DNA of 64,000 nucleotides from Butyrivibrio sp. VCD2006 (GCF_000423925.1 NZ_AUIX01000034.1:1-64000), one strand, 5' to 3'. Positions 41,241 to 51,236 are shown, numbered from the stretch's first letter. Made by a program: numbers and translations. The notes: generated by a model from the sequence alone, not told the origin.

Positions 41241-42461
41241 TCATGATCTCGGGTTATACACTTCATACAGATAATCTATCTCCTGCTTCGCCGCGAAACA
41301 GATTTGATAATTATTCAAAATCTCTTGATTTACAAGCTCATATCCATAACCTGGAGCAAAGACATTACCCGTAATAATATAATCCTTCTTGTAAAAGCTT
41401 TGGCGAAATAATCCCATCGACACAAATATTATCTTATTCGCACCAATATACTCTAGAAGACAACGAATAGCATTAAAACCATTTCCATAATTCATATAAT
41501 CATCGAATATACAAATGTTAAGCTTACCTTCAGCCCTTAATTTTTCAATCTTTGATTTATATGCTCCGTTTAAACATAAAGTTTCAAACTCATGAGTCCC
41601 GCCTATTGTAGATCTACCTCTCTGACTTCCACCATGTTGCTGAGGCTTTGACCTATGACGAACAAGCAAGTTCTGTTCTTTCATTGAAAAATCTTTCAAT
41701 CCAGTCGGCAACATAACTTTCTTGATAAATCTAATTTGCTCAACAAATCCATATAACTCCGGATTGATTCTGCCACTTGACGAAGGAACAACCCCAAATA
41801 TTGTAATGTTATCAAATGTCTTATCTCTTGTCATGTTGGCCAGGAAATAATACAAGAGAATTTGATAATAATTTCTGCTGGCTCCTTGTTTCAAAAGATT
41901 CTGAAAGTTACATAGCATTTGCCTTTCATTTTCATTCACCCCACCCACCATTGTTCGTGCATCATATAAGGCAATGCATTTTGATATAGAATCAACGTTG
42001 ATCTCAGCGTACCAGTTCTCATTTTTTACAACTATAGACAGAAGTTGAAGTAACTGTTTCGGATTTCCAACTTGAACCCCATACTTCCCGACTTTCGCTT
42101 CTATCGGAAGCCATACCGGAGCAATTAAAAGTATTTTGTTGTTAACAGCCAACTGAAAATCAACATCCTTAGTACCTATCATCACGAAAGCATTGCTATC
42201 CTTTGAATGATCATTTATAAAGTCCCTTGCTACCTCTCGAGATATAAAATCAAATTTATCGTACCCTCTCTTTTCGCAAAATTTTTTTGCCTTATTGACC
42301 TTTTCTGGATTTCGACTCAAAAAAATCACCCTATTATTTAACAGAGCAAGTTTGTTCAACATATCAAGAACCGTATCCCTAAATTTAACAATCTGCATAT
42401 TGTCATATCCCTCAAAACCCTTTATCAATAAATCAATATTGCAGAACAATTTTTTTTGCAT
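41241..42461 (-). CDS. Degenerate HAD-like / phosphoribosyltransferase fusion protein
   Basis: A 406-residue protein built like the product at 38677 but with altered active sites. The HAD-like part (1-140) has N8-I-D10 where D-x-D is expected (LFCNIDLLIKGF), VIFLSRN for motif II and FVMIGTKDVDFQLA for the last motif. The PRTase-like part (about 200-400) has NICIFDDYMNYGNGF (315-329) in place of a canonical DDVxTTG(S/T) loop. It may bind but not turn over PRPP. The ATG at 42461 follows GGAAGGAGC; a longer ORF from 42566 has no such site. It sits 78 bp upstream of the dprA-like gene. Confidence 0.65.
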   Translation of the reverse strand: MQKKLFCNIDLLIKGFEGYDNMQIVKFRDTVLDMLNKLALLNNRVIFLSRNPEKVNKAKKFCEKRGYDKFDFISREVARDFINDHSKDSNAFVMIGTKDVDFQLAVNNKILLIAPVWLPIEAKVGKYGVQVGNPKQLLQLLSIVVKNENWYAEINVDSISKCIALYDARTMVGGVNENERQMLCNFQNLLKQGASRNYYQILLYYFLANMTRDKTFDNITIFGVVPSSSGRINPELYGFVEQIRFIKKVMLPTGLKDFSMKEQNLLVRHRSKPQQHGGSQRGRSTIGGTHEFETLCLNGAYKSKIEKLRAEGKLNICIFDDYMNYGNGFNAIRCLLEYIGANKIIFVSMGLFRQSFYKKDYIITGNVFAPGYGYELVNQEILNNYQICFAAKQEIDYLYEVYNPRS

Positions 42462-42483
42462 AAGCTCCTTCCATCCTAAGCAT

Positions 42484-42501
42484 TTAACATTATCAACTCT
42501 T
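42484..42501 (-). promoter_or_regulatory. Second copy of the 17-bp box of the DprA/PRTase cassette
   Basis: AGAGTTGATAATGTTAA on the minus strand, 15 of 17 bases identical to the box at 41202-41218, located 23-40 bp upstream of the start codon. No good -10 follows at the proper distance, so here it looks like an operator and not a -35 element. Confidence 0.4.
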
Positions 42502-42630
42502 AACAAAATAATATCATACTTATAGCTTAACTGTAAGCGGATTATTTGACGCTTACTATCTCTCATATTCTTTCAATATCAAAATCCGTCTTAAACCTAT
42601 GTCTCAGTCATCCCCCTCACCCTCATACAA

Positions 42631-42674
42631 ATTCAACTCGGCAAACAGCCTACACACGCTGCCACCGAGTTGAA
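42631..42674 (-). terminator. Hairpin downstream of the LRR-protein fragment
   Basis: ATTCAACTCGG (42631-42641) and CCGAGTTGAAT (42664-42674) form perfect 11-bp arms around a 22-base loop. On the minus strand it follows the stop codon of the fragment at 42689. The following T-tract is poor (TTGTATG). Confidence 0.4.
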
Positions 42675-42688
42675 TCAAAACGACTTAT

Positions 42689-43026
42689 TTATCTCTCCAC
42701 TACCGTCCCGCTCTTCGGCAGTCCCTTCTCAGTAAAGATCTTCTTATATTTCTCCACCTTGCTCTTAGGTACCTTAACGACAACCTCCTTAGCCAAACCG
42801 CTAAATGCCTTCTTGCAAACGCGGTTCTTGGTAAATTTTGTGACCTTTACTACAATGGTCTTAAGGTTCTTACATCCATAGAGCGCCTTCTTACCAATCT
42901 TCTTCACATTCTTCCCAATAACAACCTTCGTTATAGTCTTGTTCTTCTTGAACGCATTATCAGCAACGGAAGTAATCTTGCAATTTACATACTAATGTAC
43001 AACCAGTACAACCTACCCGACAACTA
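42689..43026 (-). pseudogene. Decayed C-terminal fragment of the CotH/LRR surface protein
   Basis: The readable part (72 codons from 42907) matches the last 72 residues of the 1,623-residue protein at 46365-51236 (GCKNLKTIVVKVTKFTKNR, KVEKYKKIFTEKGLPKSGTVVER). Further upstream the match continues in frame (ITSVADNAFKKNKTITKVV) and then jumps to the sequence coding NKYVSCKIT, so about 124 bp are deleted between two similar 'KIT' coding stretches; a TAG interrupts the frame there. There is no start signal. With the intact copy it forms a direct repeat around fcl, gmd and an araC gene. Confidence 0.85.
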
Positions 43027-43083
43027 AAACTGTATCGATATGCACTATTACAAGCGTCCTTATCATGTTAATACATACCACTC

Positions 43084-44046
43084 TTATCTCTCTGCCCTCA
43101 TTGGATTTGTCAAAAAGTCTTGATAAGCCAACCTTATACCATCCTCAAGTTCAGTCTTATAAGTCCATCCCATTGCTTTCGCCTTGCTCACATCAAGAAG
43201 CTTTCTTGGAGTACCGTTTGGCTTACTTGCATCCCACTCTATACGACCTTCATAACCTATAACTTTCGCCACAAGCTCTGTTAGTTCTTTAATGGTCAAC
43301 TCTTTGCCTGTTCCAGCATTAACTGTTTCAGAACCACTATAATTATTCATAAGGAACACACAGAGATTTGCAAGATCATCTACATATAGAAATTCTCTCA
43401 ATGGACTACCATCGCCCCAGCAAGTAACACTCTCTGCTCCTGACTCCTTTGCCTCATGAAAACGACGAATCAGCGCAGGCAATACGTGACTGTGTCCCGG
43501 GTGATAATTATCGTTTGGACCATAAAGGTTCGTCGGCATAACCGATATGTAATCTGTACCGTACTGCCCATTCAGATACTCACAATATTTCAATCCGCTT
43601 ATCTTTGCCAGTGCATATGCTTCATTTGTCTCCTCTAATGAGCTTGTCAACAAGCAGCTCTCCGGCATGGGCTGTGGTGCAAGTCTTGGATAAATACAGC
43701 TACTGCCTAAAAACTCTAACTTCTTGCAACCATTCTGCCATGCAGAGTGAATAACATTCATCTCAAGAATCATATTGTCATACATGAAATCAGCCTTAGC
43801 AGTAGCGTTACCCATTATTCCACCAACCTTAGCAGCCGCTAAGAAAACGTACTCAGGCTTTTCCGTTCCGAAAAACTCCTCCACAGCATCCTGGCGAGTT
43901 AAGTCCAGTTCCTTGTGCGTACGGAGCACAAGGTTATGATATCCCTGACGCTCCAATTCTCTTACTATCGCAGATCCGACCATCCCGCGATGACCGGCCA
44001 CATAAATTTTAGCATTCTTCTCCATAGGAATTACTGTATTACTCAT
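43084..44046 (-). CDS. fcl: GDP-L-fucose synthase
   Basis: Epimerises and reduces GDP-4-keto-6-deoxymannose to GDP-L-fucose with NADPH. It is a 320-residue extended short-chain dehydrogenase: [14 protein letters not shown] for the cofactor, [16 protein letters not shown] and [16 protein letters not shown] with the catalytic Tyr-x3-Lys. The ATG begins one base after the gmd stop codon, so both are translated together. GDP-fucose would supply fucosyltransferases for the surface polysaccharide encoded around it. Confidence 0.96.
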   Translation of the reverse strand: MSNTVIPMEKNAKIYVAGHRGMVGSAIVRELERQGYHNLVLRTHKELDLTRQDAVEEFFGTEKPEYVFLAAAKVGGIMGNATAKADFMYDNMILEMNVIHSAWQNGCKKLEFLGSSCIYPRLAPQPMPESCLLTSSLEETNEAYALAKISGLKYCEYLNGQYGTDYISVMPTNLYGPNDNYHPGHSHVLPALIRRFHEAKESGAESVTCWGDGSPLREFLYVDDLANLCVFLMNNYSGSETVNAGTGKELTIKELTELVAKVIGYEGRIEWDASKPNGTPRKLLDVSKAKAMGWTYKTELEDGIRLAYQDFLTNPMRAER

Positions 44047-44047
44047 C

Positions 44048-45136
44048 TTACTTCACCACACCCTTTTCAAGATATTCTTCAAGATTTGTTGCCATATGTT
44101 CTTCAGCTCTTTCTACAGCAACCTTTTTCATATCATGTTCAACCATAATACGTACCAACTCCTCGAACGAAGTCTTTGTTGGGTTCCATCCAAGCTCACG
44201 TTTAGCTTTTGAAGGATCACCCCAAAGGTTGACCACATCTGTAGGACGATAGAAATCTTCTGAGACTTCTACAAAAATACGTCCTGTCGCCTTATCCACA
44301 CCAACCTCATTCACACCTTCGCCCTGCCATTCCAGTTCGATGCCTGCATGATGGAATGCCAGCGTTGCAAATTCACGAACACTATGCTGTACTCCAGTTG
44401 CAATTACAAAATCTTCCGGCTTGTCATTCTGAAGAATCAGCCACATGCATTCTACATAATCCTTTGCATAGCCCCAGTCACGTAAAGAGCTCAGATTTCC
44501 AAGATACAGTTTATCTTGCTTACCCTGTGCAATACGAGCTGCTGCCAATGTGATTTTCCTTGTTACAAACGTCTCTCCACGTCTCTCTGACTCATGATTA
44601 AACAGAATACCCGAGCAACAGAACATATTGTATGCTTCGCGGTATTCCTTTGTGATCCAAAAACCATATTGCTTTGCTACGGCATAAGGGCTATATGGAT
44701 GGAACGGTGTTGTCTCAGACTGTGGCACTTCTTCAACCTTTCCGTAAAGCTCAGACGTAGATGCCTGATAAATACGGCAAGTAGCAGCCAACCCTGTGAT
44801 TCTCACTGCTTCGAGAATGCGAAGAACACCAGTTGCATCGATATCTGCTGTGAACTCGGGAGAGTCAAAAGAAACCTGGACATGGCTCTGTGCTGCCAGA
44901 TTGTATATTTCATCAGGTCTGACCATACCGATAACTTTAACCAAAGATGATGTATCACCTAAATCTCCATAATGCAGATGAAATCTGGGATTCCCTTCAA
45001 GATGAGCAATACGCTCGCGAAAATCCACCGATGAACGACGTATTATGCCGTGCACATCATATCCTTTTTCAATCAGGAACTCAGATAAATATGATCCATC
45101 CTGGCCTGTTACTCCTGTTATCAGTGCTTTTTTCAT
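44048..45136 (-). CDS. gmd: GDP-mannose 4,6-dehydratase
   Basis: Converts GDP-D-mannose to GDP-4-keto-6-deoxy-D-mannose. A 362-residue protein with [20 protein letters not shown] for NADP binding, the RRSS loop that holds the cofactor phosphate, and [21 protein letters not shown] as the Tyr-x3-Lys active site. It is first in the gmd-fcl pair. The upstream AraC gene ends 208 bp away, leaving room for a promoter. Confidence 0.97.
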   Translation of the reverse strand: MKKALITGVTGQDGSYLSEFLIEKGYDVHGIIRRSSVDFRERIAHLEGNPRFHLHYGDLGDTSSLVKVIGMVRPDEIYNLAAQSHVQVSFDSPEFTADIDATGVLRILEAVRITGLAATCRIYQASTSELYGKVEEVPQSETTPFHPYSPYAVAKQYGFWITKEYREAYNMFCCSGILFNHESERRGETFVTRKITLAAARIAQGKQDKLYLGNLSSLRDWGYAKDYVECMWLILQNDKPEDFVIATGVQHSVREFATLAFHHAGIELEWQGEGVNEVGVDKATGRIFVEVSEDFYRPTDVVNLWGDPSKAKRELGWNPTKTSFEELVRIMVEHDMKKVAVERAEEHMATNLEEYLEKGVVK

Positions 45137-45343
45137 TATGATTCAACCTCCGAAATGAAAAATTCTCTTACATTAAATACAGTGGTCGCATACTCTTAAA
45201 AACTTCTCTGCAAAACTTCGCAGTAACCACTGATAGTGACAATATTACCCATTCACCGTAGCAGTTTGAATTCAGAATATAGGCTTCCACTTACAATATA
45301 TTGGCTTTTTGGAAAAAGAAATAAAAATCGAGAGCAATGGTTC

Positions 45344-46219
45344 TCACCACTGCTCCCGGTATTTACTTGGCGGTACACCCTCAACTTCCTTAAAGCGCTG
45401 ACTGAAATAGTGTGGTGCTCCAAAGCCACACTCATATCCTATCTCTTCCACATTCTTTTCCGAGAATCTGAGGAGCTGCTTTGCTTTAGTAACGCGTACC
45501 GACAGGATATATGAGGAGATTGATTGACCAAACTGATCCTTGAAACTCTTGGACAGATAATACTTATTAATAAAAAACTGCTCTGAAAGCTCATCCAGTG
45601 TAATTTTGTTTGAATAGTTGAAATCAATAAAGCTCTTAACATTTACCAACAACGATTTCTTCTTTGGCAAATCTTCCTGATTCTCTGGATGCCATGATTC
45701 CGACATGATGTAAACCATGAGTTCTGATAATTGCTGATTTATCAGCATATCTCTCATATAGTCCGTTCCTGCAGCTGTGCTGAAGATTGTCTGCCAAAGA
45801 GTATTTATTCTCTCTACATCTTCAGGTACAAACACCGGTCGCCCGCCGCGCTCTTTATACTTTTCATAAACAGAACTTACCGTTGGTCCGTAGAAATGGA
45901 TCCATCTGAGAGTCCAGAGATTACATGGATCAGTTGTATGAGAATAAGGAAAACTACAATCAACAAACACACATGAGCCACTTGATAATGCATATTCCTT
46001 ATCTTGATATAGTAGTACTCCTGAACCATCAGTAACTATAAAAAACAGATAAGACGTGAGCCCGAGTCTGCTTGATGTATGGCCTTTCTTAGCTTCCAAT
46101 TCTCCAATTTCCTGAAGATGAAGAAGCGACGAACGCGCAAAGGATGATGCTGTATAAAGGATACGGTTAGAGTTAACCACGGAAGCGATGGAATCGGTAA
46201 AAAGTTCGACATTGTTCAT
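45344..46219 (-). CDS. AraC-family transcriptional regulator
   Basis: A 291-residue regulator with an N-terminal cupin sensor (GSGVLLYQDKEYALSSGSCVFVDCSFPYSH) and a C-terminal double helix-turn-helix (ITLDELSEQFFINKYYLSKSFKDQFG and VEEIGYECGFGAPHYFSQRFKEVEG). It is not closely similar to the regulator at 3768. Upstream of gmd-fcl on the same strand, it may control fucose metabolism or capsule genes, but no operator could be matched. Confidence 0.92.
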   Translation of the reverse strand: MNNVELFTDSIASVVNSNRILYTASSFARSSLLHLQEIGELEAKKGHTSSRLGLTSYLFFIVTDGSGVLLYQDKEYALSSGSCVFVDCSFPYSHTTDPCNLWTLRWIHFYGPTVSSVYEKYKERGGRPVFVPEDVERINTLWQTIFSTAAGTDYMRDMLINQQLSELMVYIMSESWHPENQEDLPKKKSLLVNVKSFIDFNYSNKITLDELSEQFFINKYYLSKSFKDQFGQSISSYILSVRVTKAKQLLRFSEKNVEEIGYECGFGAPHYFSQRFKEVEGVPPSKYREQW

Positions 46220-46364
46220 AACTTAGTTGTTTTAGACCTTTCAAACTGACATCAACTGTTCTATTTGTCTGGCACCTTGCCACTCTATTAGTATACTACA
46301 GATTCATCTAAAGCATGAAAACCATCTACCAGCAAACAACCAGCAGATGGCTCCATCTATTTCC

Positions 46365-46826
46365 TTATCTCTCCACTACCGTCCCGCTCTTCGGCAGTCC
46401 CCTCTCAGCAAAGATCTTCCCATATTTCTCAACCTTGCTCTTAGGCGCCTTAACGACAACCTCCTTAGACACACCGCTAAATGCCTTCTTACCAACGCGG
46501 TTCTTGGTAAGTTTTGTGGTCTTTACAACAATGGTCTTAAGGTTCTTACATCCATAGAACGCCTTCTTACCAATCTTCTTCACGTTCTTTCCAATAACAA
46601 CCTTTGTAATTGTCTTGTTCTTCTTGAACGCATTATCATCAATGGATGTGATTTTCACTACTGTGCCATCCTGCAGTTTCACACTACCGGGAATTGTCAC
46701 AGACTTCTTATCACTGTCCTTGGAATAGATAAAAGCAGCTTCCGGAAGCTCTCCATTCTGTCCAACAAAAGTAATCTTGCAACTTACATACTTATTGACA
46801 GCCGGTACAACCTGCCCGACAACTAA
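46365..46826. repeat. Intact arm of a direct repeat flanking araC-gmd-fcl
   Basis: The 3' end of the CotH/LRR gene matches 42689-43026 in the same orientation over its whole length except for a 124-bp internal deletion in the other copy. Similarity starts exactly at the stop codons and ends near GACAACTAA. Confidence 0.8.
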
Positions 46827-49800
46827 GGCACTCTGTGCTGCTTTATCACCGGTATTTGATCCGCTTTCAACCGGAACCACCGTTCCACCGGCATTAGTTC
46901 CACTATCATGCTGTTCCGACGTATCTCCAGTAATCGTTCCGCCATCTCCGGCACCTGAACTTCCACCCTGGCTATTCCCTGATCCATTCTCACCAGAAGT
47001 ATTACCTTCACTACCAGAATTTCCACCTTGTCCCGGATCAGTTCCCGGACTATCACCTCCCGGATTATCCTCAGGCGTATCAGTTGGAGAAGATTCGTCT
47101 CTACTCCATCCTGCATACAATGTCAGATCCTTAGCAGGCATAGTACCAAATGAAAATACCTCAGTACACTCTGCATTAGCATACCAGCCTTTGAATACAT
47201 GACCTTCCTTAGTAGGCTCTGCCGGCGTCGGTATCTGCTCTCCATAAGCGACATTTACTGGCTCAATCTCACTGCCACCACGAGTGTCAAATGTAACAAT
47301 ATATCCATTGATCTCCCAGCCTGCATAAAGTGTCAATTCTCCTGCAGACATAGGGCCAAACGCAAATAGCTCAGTACACTCCGCATCGACATACCAACCT
47401 TTGAACACATGCCCTTCCTTAGTAGGTTCTGTAGGTACAGGTATCTCTTCTCCGAACACTACTTCAATAGGTTCAACATCACTTCCGCCGCAAGAATCAA
47501 ATGCCACGCCATATTTATTGATTGTCCAACCTGCGTATACAACAATATCCCTAGCAGGCATAAGCTCTTCACCGGCAGCAAATGCAGCTGTGCATTCCTT
47601 ATCAGTAAACCAACCTGTAAATGTATATCCCTCTCTCTCGGGAGTCTCTGGCACAGTAATAGCAGATCCATATGCAATCATTACAGGAGCAACTTCATTA
47701 CCTCCGCATGAATCGAATGTAGCAGTATATTCATTAACTTCCCAACCTGCATAAAGTGTCACATCCCCTGCAGGCATGGTTCCAAACTCATAAGGAATCT
47801 GACATTCTGCATCTGAATACCATCCAATGAAGGTATGTCCCTCCTTCTGAGGATCCTCTTCAGGTGCCACAACTTCAGAACCATACTGAGCTACTATATC
47901 TGTTATTTCATTTCCGCCATTAGTATAAAAACTGATTACATAAGTGTTTACATTCCATCCTGCATAAACAGTTATCCCTCCAAGTGGCATAGTACTAAAC
48001 GCATATGCCTCTGTAAGAAATTCATCAGAATACCAGCCTGCAAATGTATAACCTTCCCTTACAGGATCTTCAGGAGCCTCTACAGCCATCTCATAATCTG
48101 CAGTAAGTGCATCTACTGTGCTGCCGCCATTAGTCACAAACCTTATTACATACTGATTAGCTGTCCAGCCTGCATATAAAGTCAGATCTCTTCCCGGCAT
48201 CTTTCCAAATGTAAAGACACTCTCACAGGATGAATCCTCATACCATCCTGTAAATACATATCCCTCTCTCGTGGGCTCAGCAGGCACAGCAAGTTCTGTT
48301 CCATAGACAACATCCGTATATCCCTCAATATCAGATCCGCCATTACTGTCGAATGTCACAGAATAACTGTTAATATCCCACTTTGCATACAAAATGGTAG
48401 TACCAAGCGGCATGGTATCAAACATATACTCAGTAGCTAATGCCCTGTCAGAATACCAGCCTGCAAATGTATAGCCTTCTTTCTCCGGTGCACTTGGTGC
48501 TGATATTTCCGTCTCATATCCTGCCATAATGTAAGGCACATAATTACCACCATTAGAAACGAAACGCATCATGTATTCTTTTGGAGTCCACTTAGCATAA
48601 AGTGTATAGTCTCCAGCCGGCATAAAACCAAACGGGAACCTCACAAGATAGGTATTATCCTTATACCACCCAGCGAAAACATACCCTTCGCGTTCCGGAG
48701 ACTCAGGAGCTGAAATCTCAGAACCATACTCACCCGTAATAACATCTTCAACAGCTGATCCTCCACAGCTGTCAAACTTCAATGAATAGCTATTAACGTC
48801 CCATCTAGCATAGGTCGTATTACTACCTTCATTTATAGCATCAAATAAAAACTCATTCTGGAAATCCTTATCAGCATACCAACCGGCAAAGGTGTAGCCT
48901 TCCCTATCAGGATCTTCAGGTCTTGCAATTTCACTTGGATCCTCAGTTATTATGGTAGGAATCACCGTTCCACCATTTGAAACAAAATTGAGAGCATAGA
49001 CATGGCTACTCTCATCAACATCATGCCATCCCGCATATAACGTTATATTTCTTGCAGGCATCTTGCCAAACTTGAATAGAGATGTGCAGTTCTCATCTGT
49101 ATACCAGCCAATGAAAACTGATCCTTCTTTAACAGGATCATCAGGTTCTTCTATATTTGCCCCATACTGATATGCCTTAGCTGCAATCTCTGTACCACCC
49201 TTACTATCATAGGTAATAGTATATGTCGAATTAGAGATATCACTACTTTGAATAACAGTCTTATAATTTGTGCAGACCAGCTTGCCATCAGCATCTCTAC
49301 CAATAACAGCAATCACATTTCTCTTGCCCATGGGCTCTGTAAGCATATCCGGACTTATTGCAAACGAGTATCCTTCCTCATTTGCAACAGCATTCCCAAC
49401 ATACTTACTGTTTATATAAATTTCATATTTTTCAGCAGCTGCTTTTGAAGAGTCTATCAAAAGTTCTGTTTTTACCTTGTTTCCAAGGATACAATCTGCC
49501 GGAAGGTGCTCAGATACTACATCTTCCACCCCCCCTATAACATTAAATGCTAATTTATCTTCCTGCTTTAAATATGAATCGCCCCTACTGGATTTAATAC
49601 CCGAAAAAGATGATGATAATGTTTCATTCGTTGAAAAGGTACTATCAAGCCATCCTAGTCTATTAGAAAAATAAGTCTTAAAGATTTCTGCATCAGTTTC
49701 AAAATTTCTTCTTTTATATTTCTCCACAAATACATCTTCAGGATATTTCAGATCATTAGCATTCCCTGCTTCGCGAATCATATTTACACTAATATCAAAA

Positions 49801-51236
49801 AGCCCGCTGTCTGAAATGAGCTCATCCAAATAATCTCGCTTATTCCAATATAACTCTGCAGCCTTTACCTGAAAAAATGGATCATCTACAAAGTCTTTCC
49901 AAAGCGTTCCAGTTGAAAGCTTCCACCCTGATGAATTCTTTCCTACTGTATAACTTCCACATCCCCAGTCAAAGTCCCACACCGGACCAAATATCAGCTT
50001 TTCAGCTTTATCGAGATAAGCATATCTGCTTTTATAAACCGCATCATTATTGCCAAGCGTCTCCATAGTAAGCCAGTATTTTACCATAGAATCAAAATCA
50101 GCATAATCAGAATAATGCTTACCCTTATTATTGCATCCCGAATCAGAAGTCAGTGCGTTCTCATAGCTCTGCCAAAAGTTTGCTGAGAATGTCATCATGT
50201 CCTCATTACTTCTCAGTTCCTCGGGCTTCTTCAGCATAATCTTAAGACCATTATCAGTCATAAACTTCGAAACTTCATCATATTCTTCTGATGATTCGAA
50301 TAAATATCCCCCCGTTATGTCTAGAATTTCTTCATAATCATCCAATTCGTATTTCTTGTCATTATAAATAAACTCCCCTGTACTCACCCATTCAAAATCC
50401 GCACATAGCAGCTCTTCTATGGCGTCCTGATCTTCATCGCTAAGTTTATCAGCCTTTTTTATACCCTTCGCAACACTTTTAGCCAGGTTTTCCCAATCAA
50501 AAATATCAACTCGAGTCTTATCTATTCTAATATTCTCTGAAAGCATGTATAATCCGGAATATTCATCATTGATAACAACATCTACCCAGATCATCTCCAT
50601 GTTCTCAAGCCCAAATTCCTTTGATATCACTGACCCAAGCTTATTTCTCATAGCACACTGATCCAAATAATTCGAAATCAAAACCCAGTGCTTATTTTCG
50701 CCCATCCCAAACAAATCTGATTTTTTATTCAATTTAATCTTGTATGGCTTTTGTGGGAACGCCGCTGAACTATTCCCCCTAACTCTTATAGTGATTTTCC
50801 CATCATACTTAGCATCATATCGATCATTTCCTTGGATAAACATCGATGCATTTCTATCAGTCTTGTCGAGAATTGCTCTTCCATCATCGGTATTAATATA
50901 AATTACTGGTATATTACTAAAGTAAAGTTTATCCTGTGCTATTTCATTTCCCTGGGAATCAAACCCCTTTACAGAAATCCATTTCTCCATATCAGATTGG
51001 GACGGAATAAACTCATCCCCAGTTTCAATCTCCGTTCCGTCAACATACCATTTAAGGCTAGTCACAGAATTAGACTTAGTCACTTTAATTGCTTCTCCGA
51101 CCTGTACATTTTCGTTGTTAATACTCAAATCACCTTCTGTAGCATATGTTATACTTCCATTCATAAACACAAGGTATCCTATGAAAACAACTAAAGACAT
51201 CCTGACTATACACATTTTAAGCCTTTCGCCCCTCAT
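46365..51236 (-). CDS. Secreted CotH-kinase protein with ten InlB-type repeats and an LRR-like C-terminus
   Basis: A 1,623-residue exported protein. A signal peptide ends near residue 33 (YATEG). Residues about 110-535 are a CotH kinase-like domain (KPYKIKLNKKSDLFGMG, HWVLISNYLDQCAMRNKLG, YSGLYMLSENI, WDFDWGCGS at 420-428). Residues 671 to about 1345 hold ten Listeria-Bacteroides (Flg_new/InlB B) repeats of about 67 residues, each with the EGYTFAGWY and TLYAGW signatures. Then comes a Gly/Ser/Asp linker and a BspA/LRR_5-like domain (DDNAFKKNKTITKVVIGKNVKKIGKKAFYGCKNL) with a basic tail. AGGGGG precedes the ATG. CotH kinases phosphorylate spore-coat proteins in Bacillus; here the target and anchoring mode are unknown. 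Confidence 0.9.
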   Translation of the reverse strand: MRGERLKMCIVRMSLVVFIGYLVFMNGSITYATEGDLSINNENVQVGEAIKVTKSNSVTSLKWYVDGTEIETGDEFIPSQSDMEKWISVKGFDSQGNEIAQDKLYFSNIPVIYINTDDGRAILDKTDRNASMFIQGNDRYDAKYDGKITIRVRGNSSAAFPQKPYKIKLNKKSDLFGMGENKHWVLISNYLDQCAMRNKLGSVISKEFGLENMEMIWVDVVINDEYSGLYMLSENIRIDKTRVDIFDWENLAKSVAKGIKKADKLSDEDQDAIEELLCADFEWVSTGEFIYNDKKYELDDYEEILDITGGYLFESSEEYDEVSKFMTDNGLKIMLKKPEELRSNEDMMTFSANFWQSYENALTSDSGCNNKGKHYSDYADFDSMVKYWLTMETLGNNDAVYKSRYAYLDKAEKLIFGPVWDFDWGCGSYTVGKNSSGWKLSTGTLWKDFVDDPFFQVKAAELYWNKRDYLDELISDSGLFDISVNMIREAGNANDLKYPEDVFVEKYKRRNFETDAEIFKTYFSNRLGWLDSTFSTNETLSSSFSGIKSSRGDSYLKQEDKLAFNVIGGVEDVVSEHLPADCILGNKVKTELLIDSSKAAAEKYEIYINSKYVGNAVANEEGYSFAISPDMLTEPMGKRNVIAVIGRDADGKLVCTNYKTVIQSSDISNSTYTITYDSKGGTEIAAKAYQYGANIEEPDDPVKEGSVFIGWYTDENCTSLFKFGKMPARNITLYAGWHDVDESSHVYALNFVSNGGTVIPTIITEDPSEIARPEDPDREGYTFAGWYADKDFQNEFLFDAINEGSNTTYARWDVNSYSLKFDSCGGSAVEDVITGEYGSEISAPESPEREGYVFAGWYKDNTYLVRFPFGFMPAGDYTLYAKWTPKEYMMRFVSNGGNYVPYIMAGYETEISAPSAPEKEGYTFAGWYSDRALATEYMFDTMPLGTTILYAKWDINSYSVTFDSNGGSDIEGYTDVVYGTELAVPAEPTREGYVFTGWYEDSSCESVFTFGKMPGRDLTLYAGWTANQYVIRFVTNGGSTVDALTADYEMAVEAPEDPVREGYTFAGWYSDEFLTEAYAFSTMPLGGITVYAGWNVNTYVISFYTNGGNEITDIVAQYGSEVVAPEEDPQKEGHTFIGWYSDAECQIPYEFGTMPAGDVTLYAGWEVNEYTATFDSCGGNEVAPVMIAYGSAITVPETPEREGYTFTGWFTDKECTAAFAAGEELMPARDIVVYAGWTINKYGVAFDSCGGSDVEPIEVVFGEEIPVPTEPTKEGHVFKGWYVDAECTELFAFGPMSAGELTLYAGWEINGYIVTFDTRGGSEIEPVNVAYGEQIPTPAEPTKEGHVFKGWYANAECTEVFSFGTMPAKDLTLYAGWSRDESSPTDTPEDNPGGDSPGTDPGQGGNSGSEGNTSGENGSGNSQGGSSGAGDGGTITGDTSEQHDSGTNAGGTVVPVESGSNTGDKAAQSALVVGQVVPAVNKYVSCKITFVGQNGELPEAAFIYSKDSDKKSVTIPGSVKLQDGTVVKITSIDDNAFKKNKTITKVVIGKNVKKIGKKAFYGCKNLKTIVVKTTKLTKNRVGKKAFSGVSKEVVVKAPKSKVEKYGKIFAERGLPKSGTVVER

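Noticed and set aside
46310..46350. Hairpin-like CCATCT...AGATGG after the CotH gene as a terminator
   Set aside because: Only a 6-bp stem with a long loop; too weak to call.
46777..47754. Plus-strand ORFs of 141 and 117 codons
   Set aside because: Antisense to the linker and InlB repeats of the CotH protein; no start signals.
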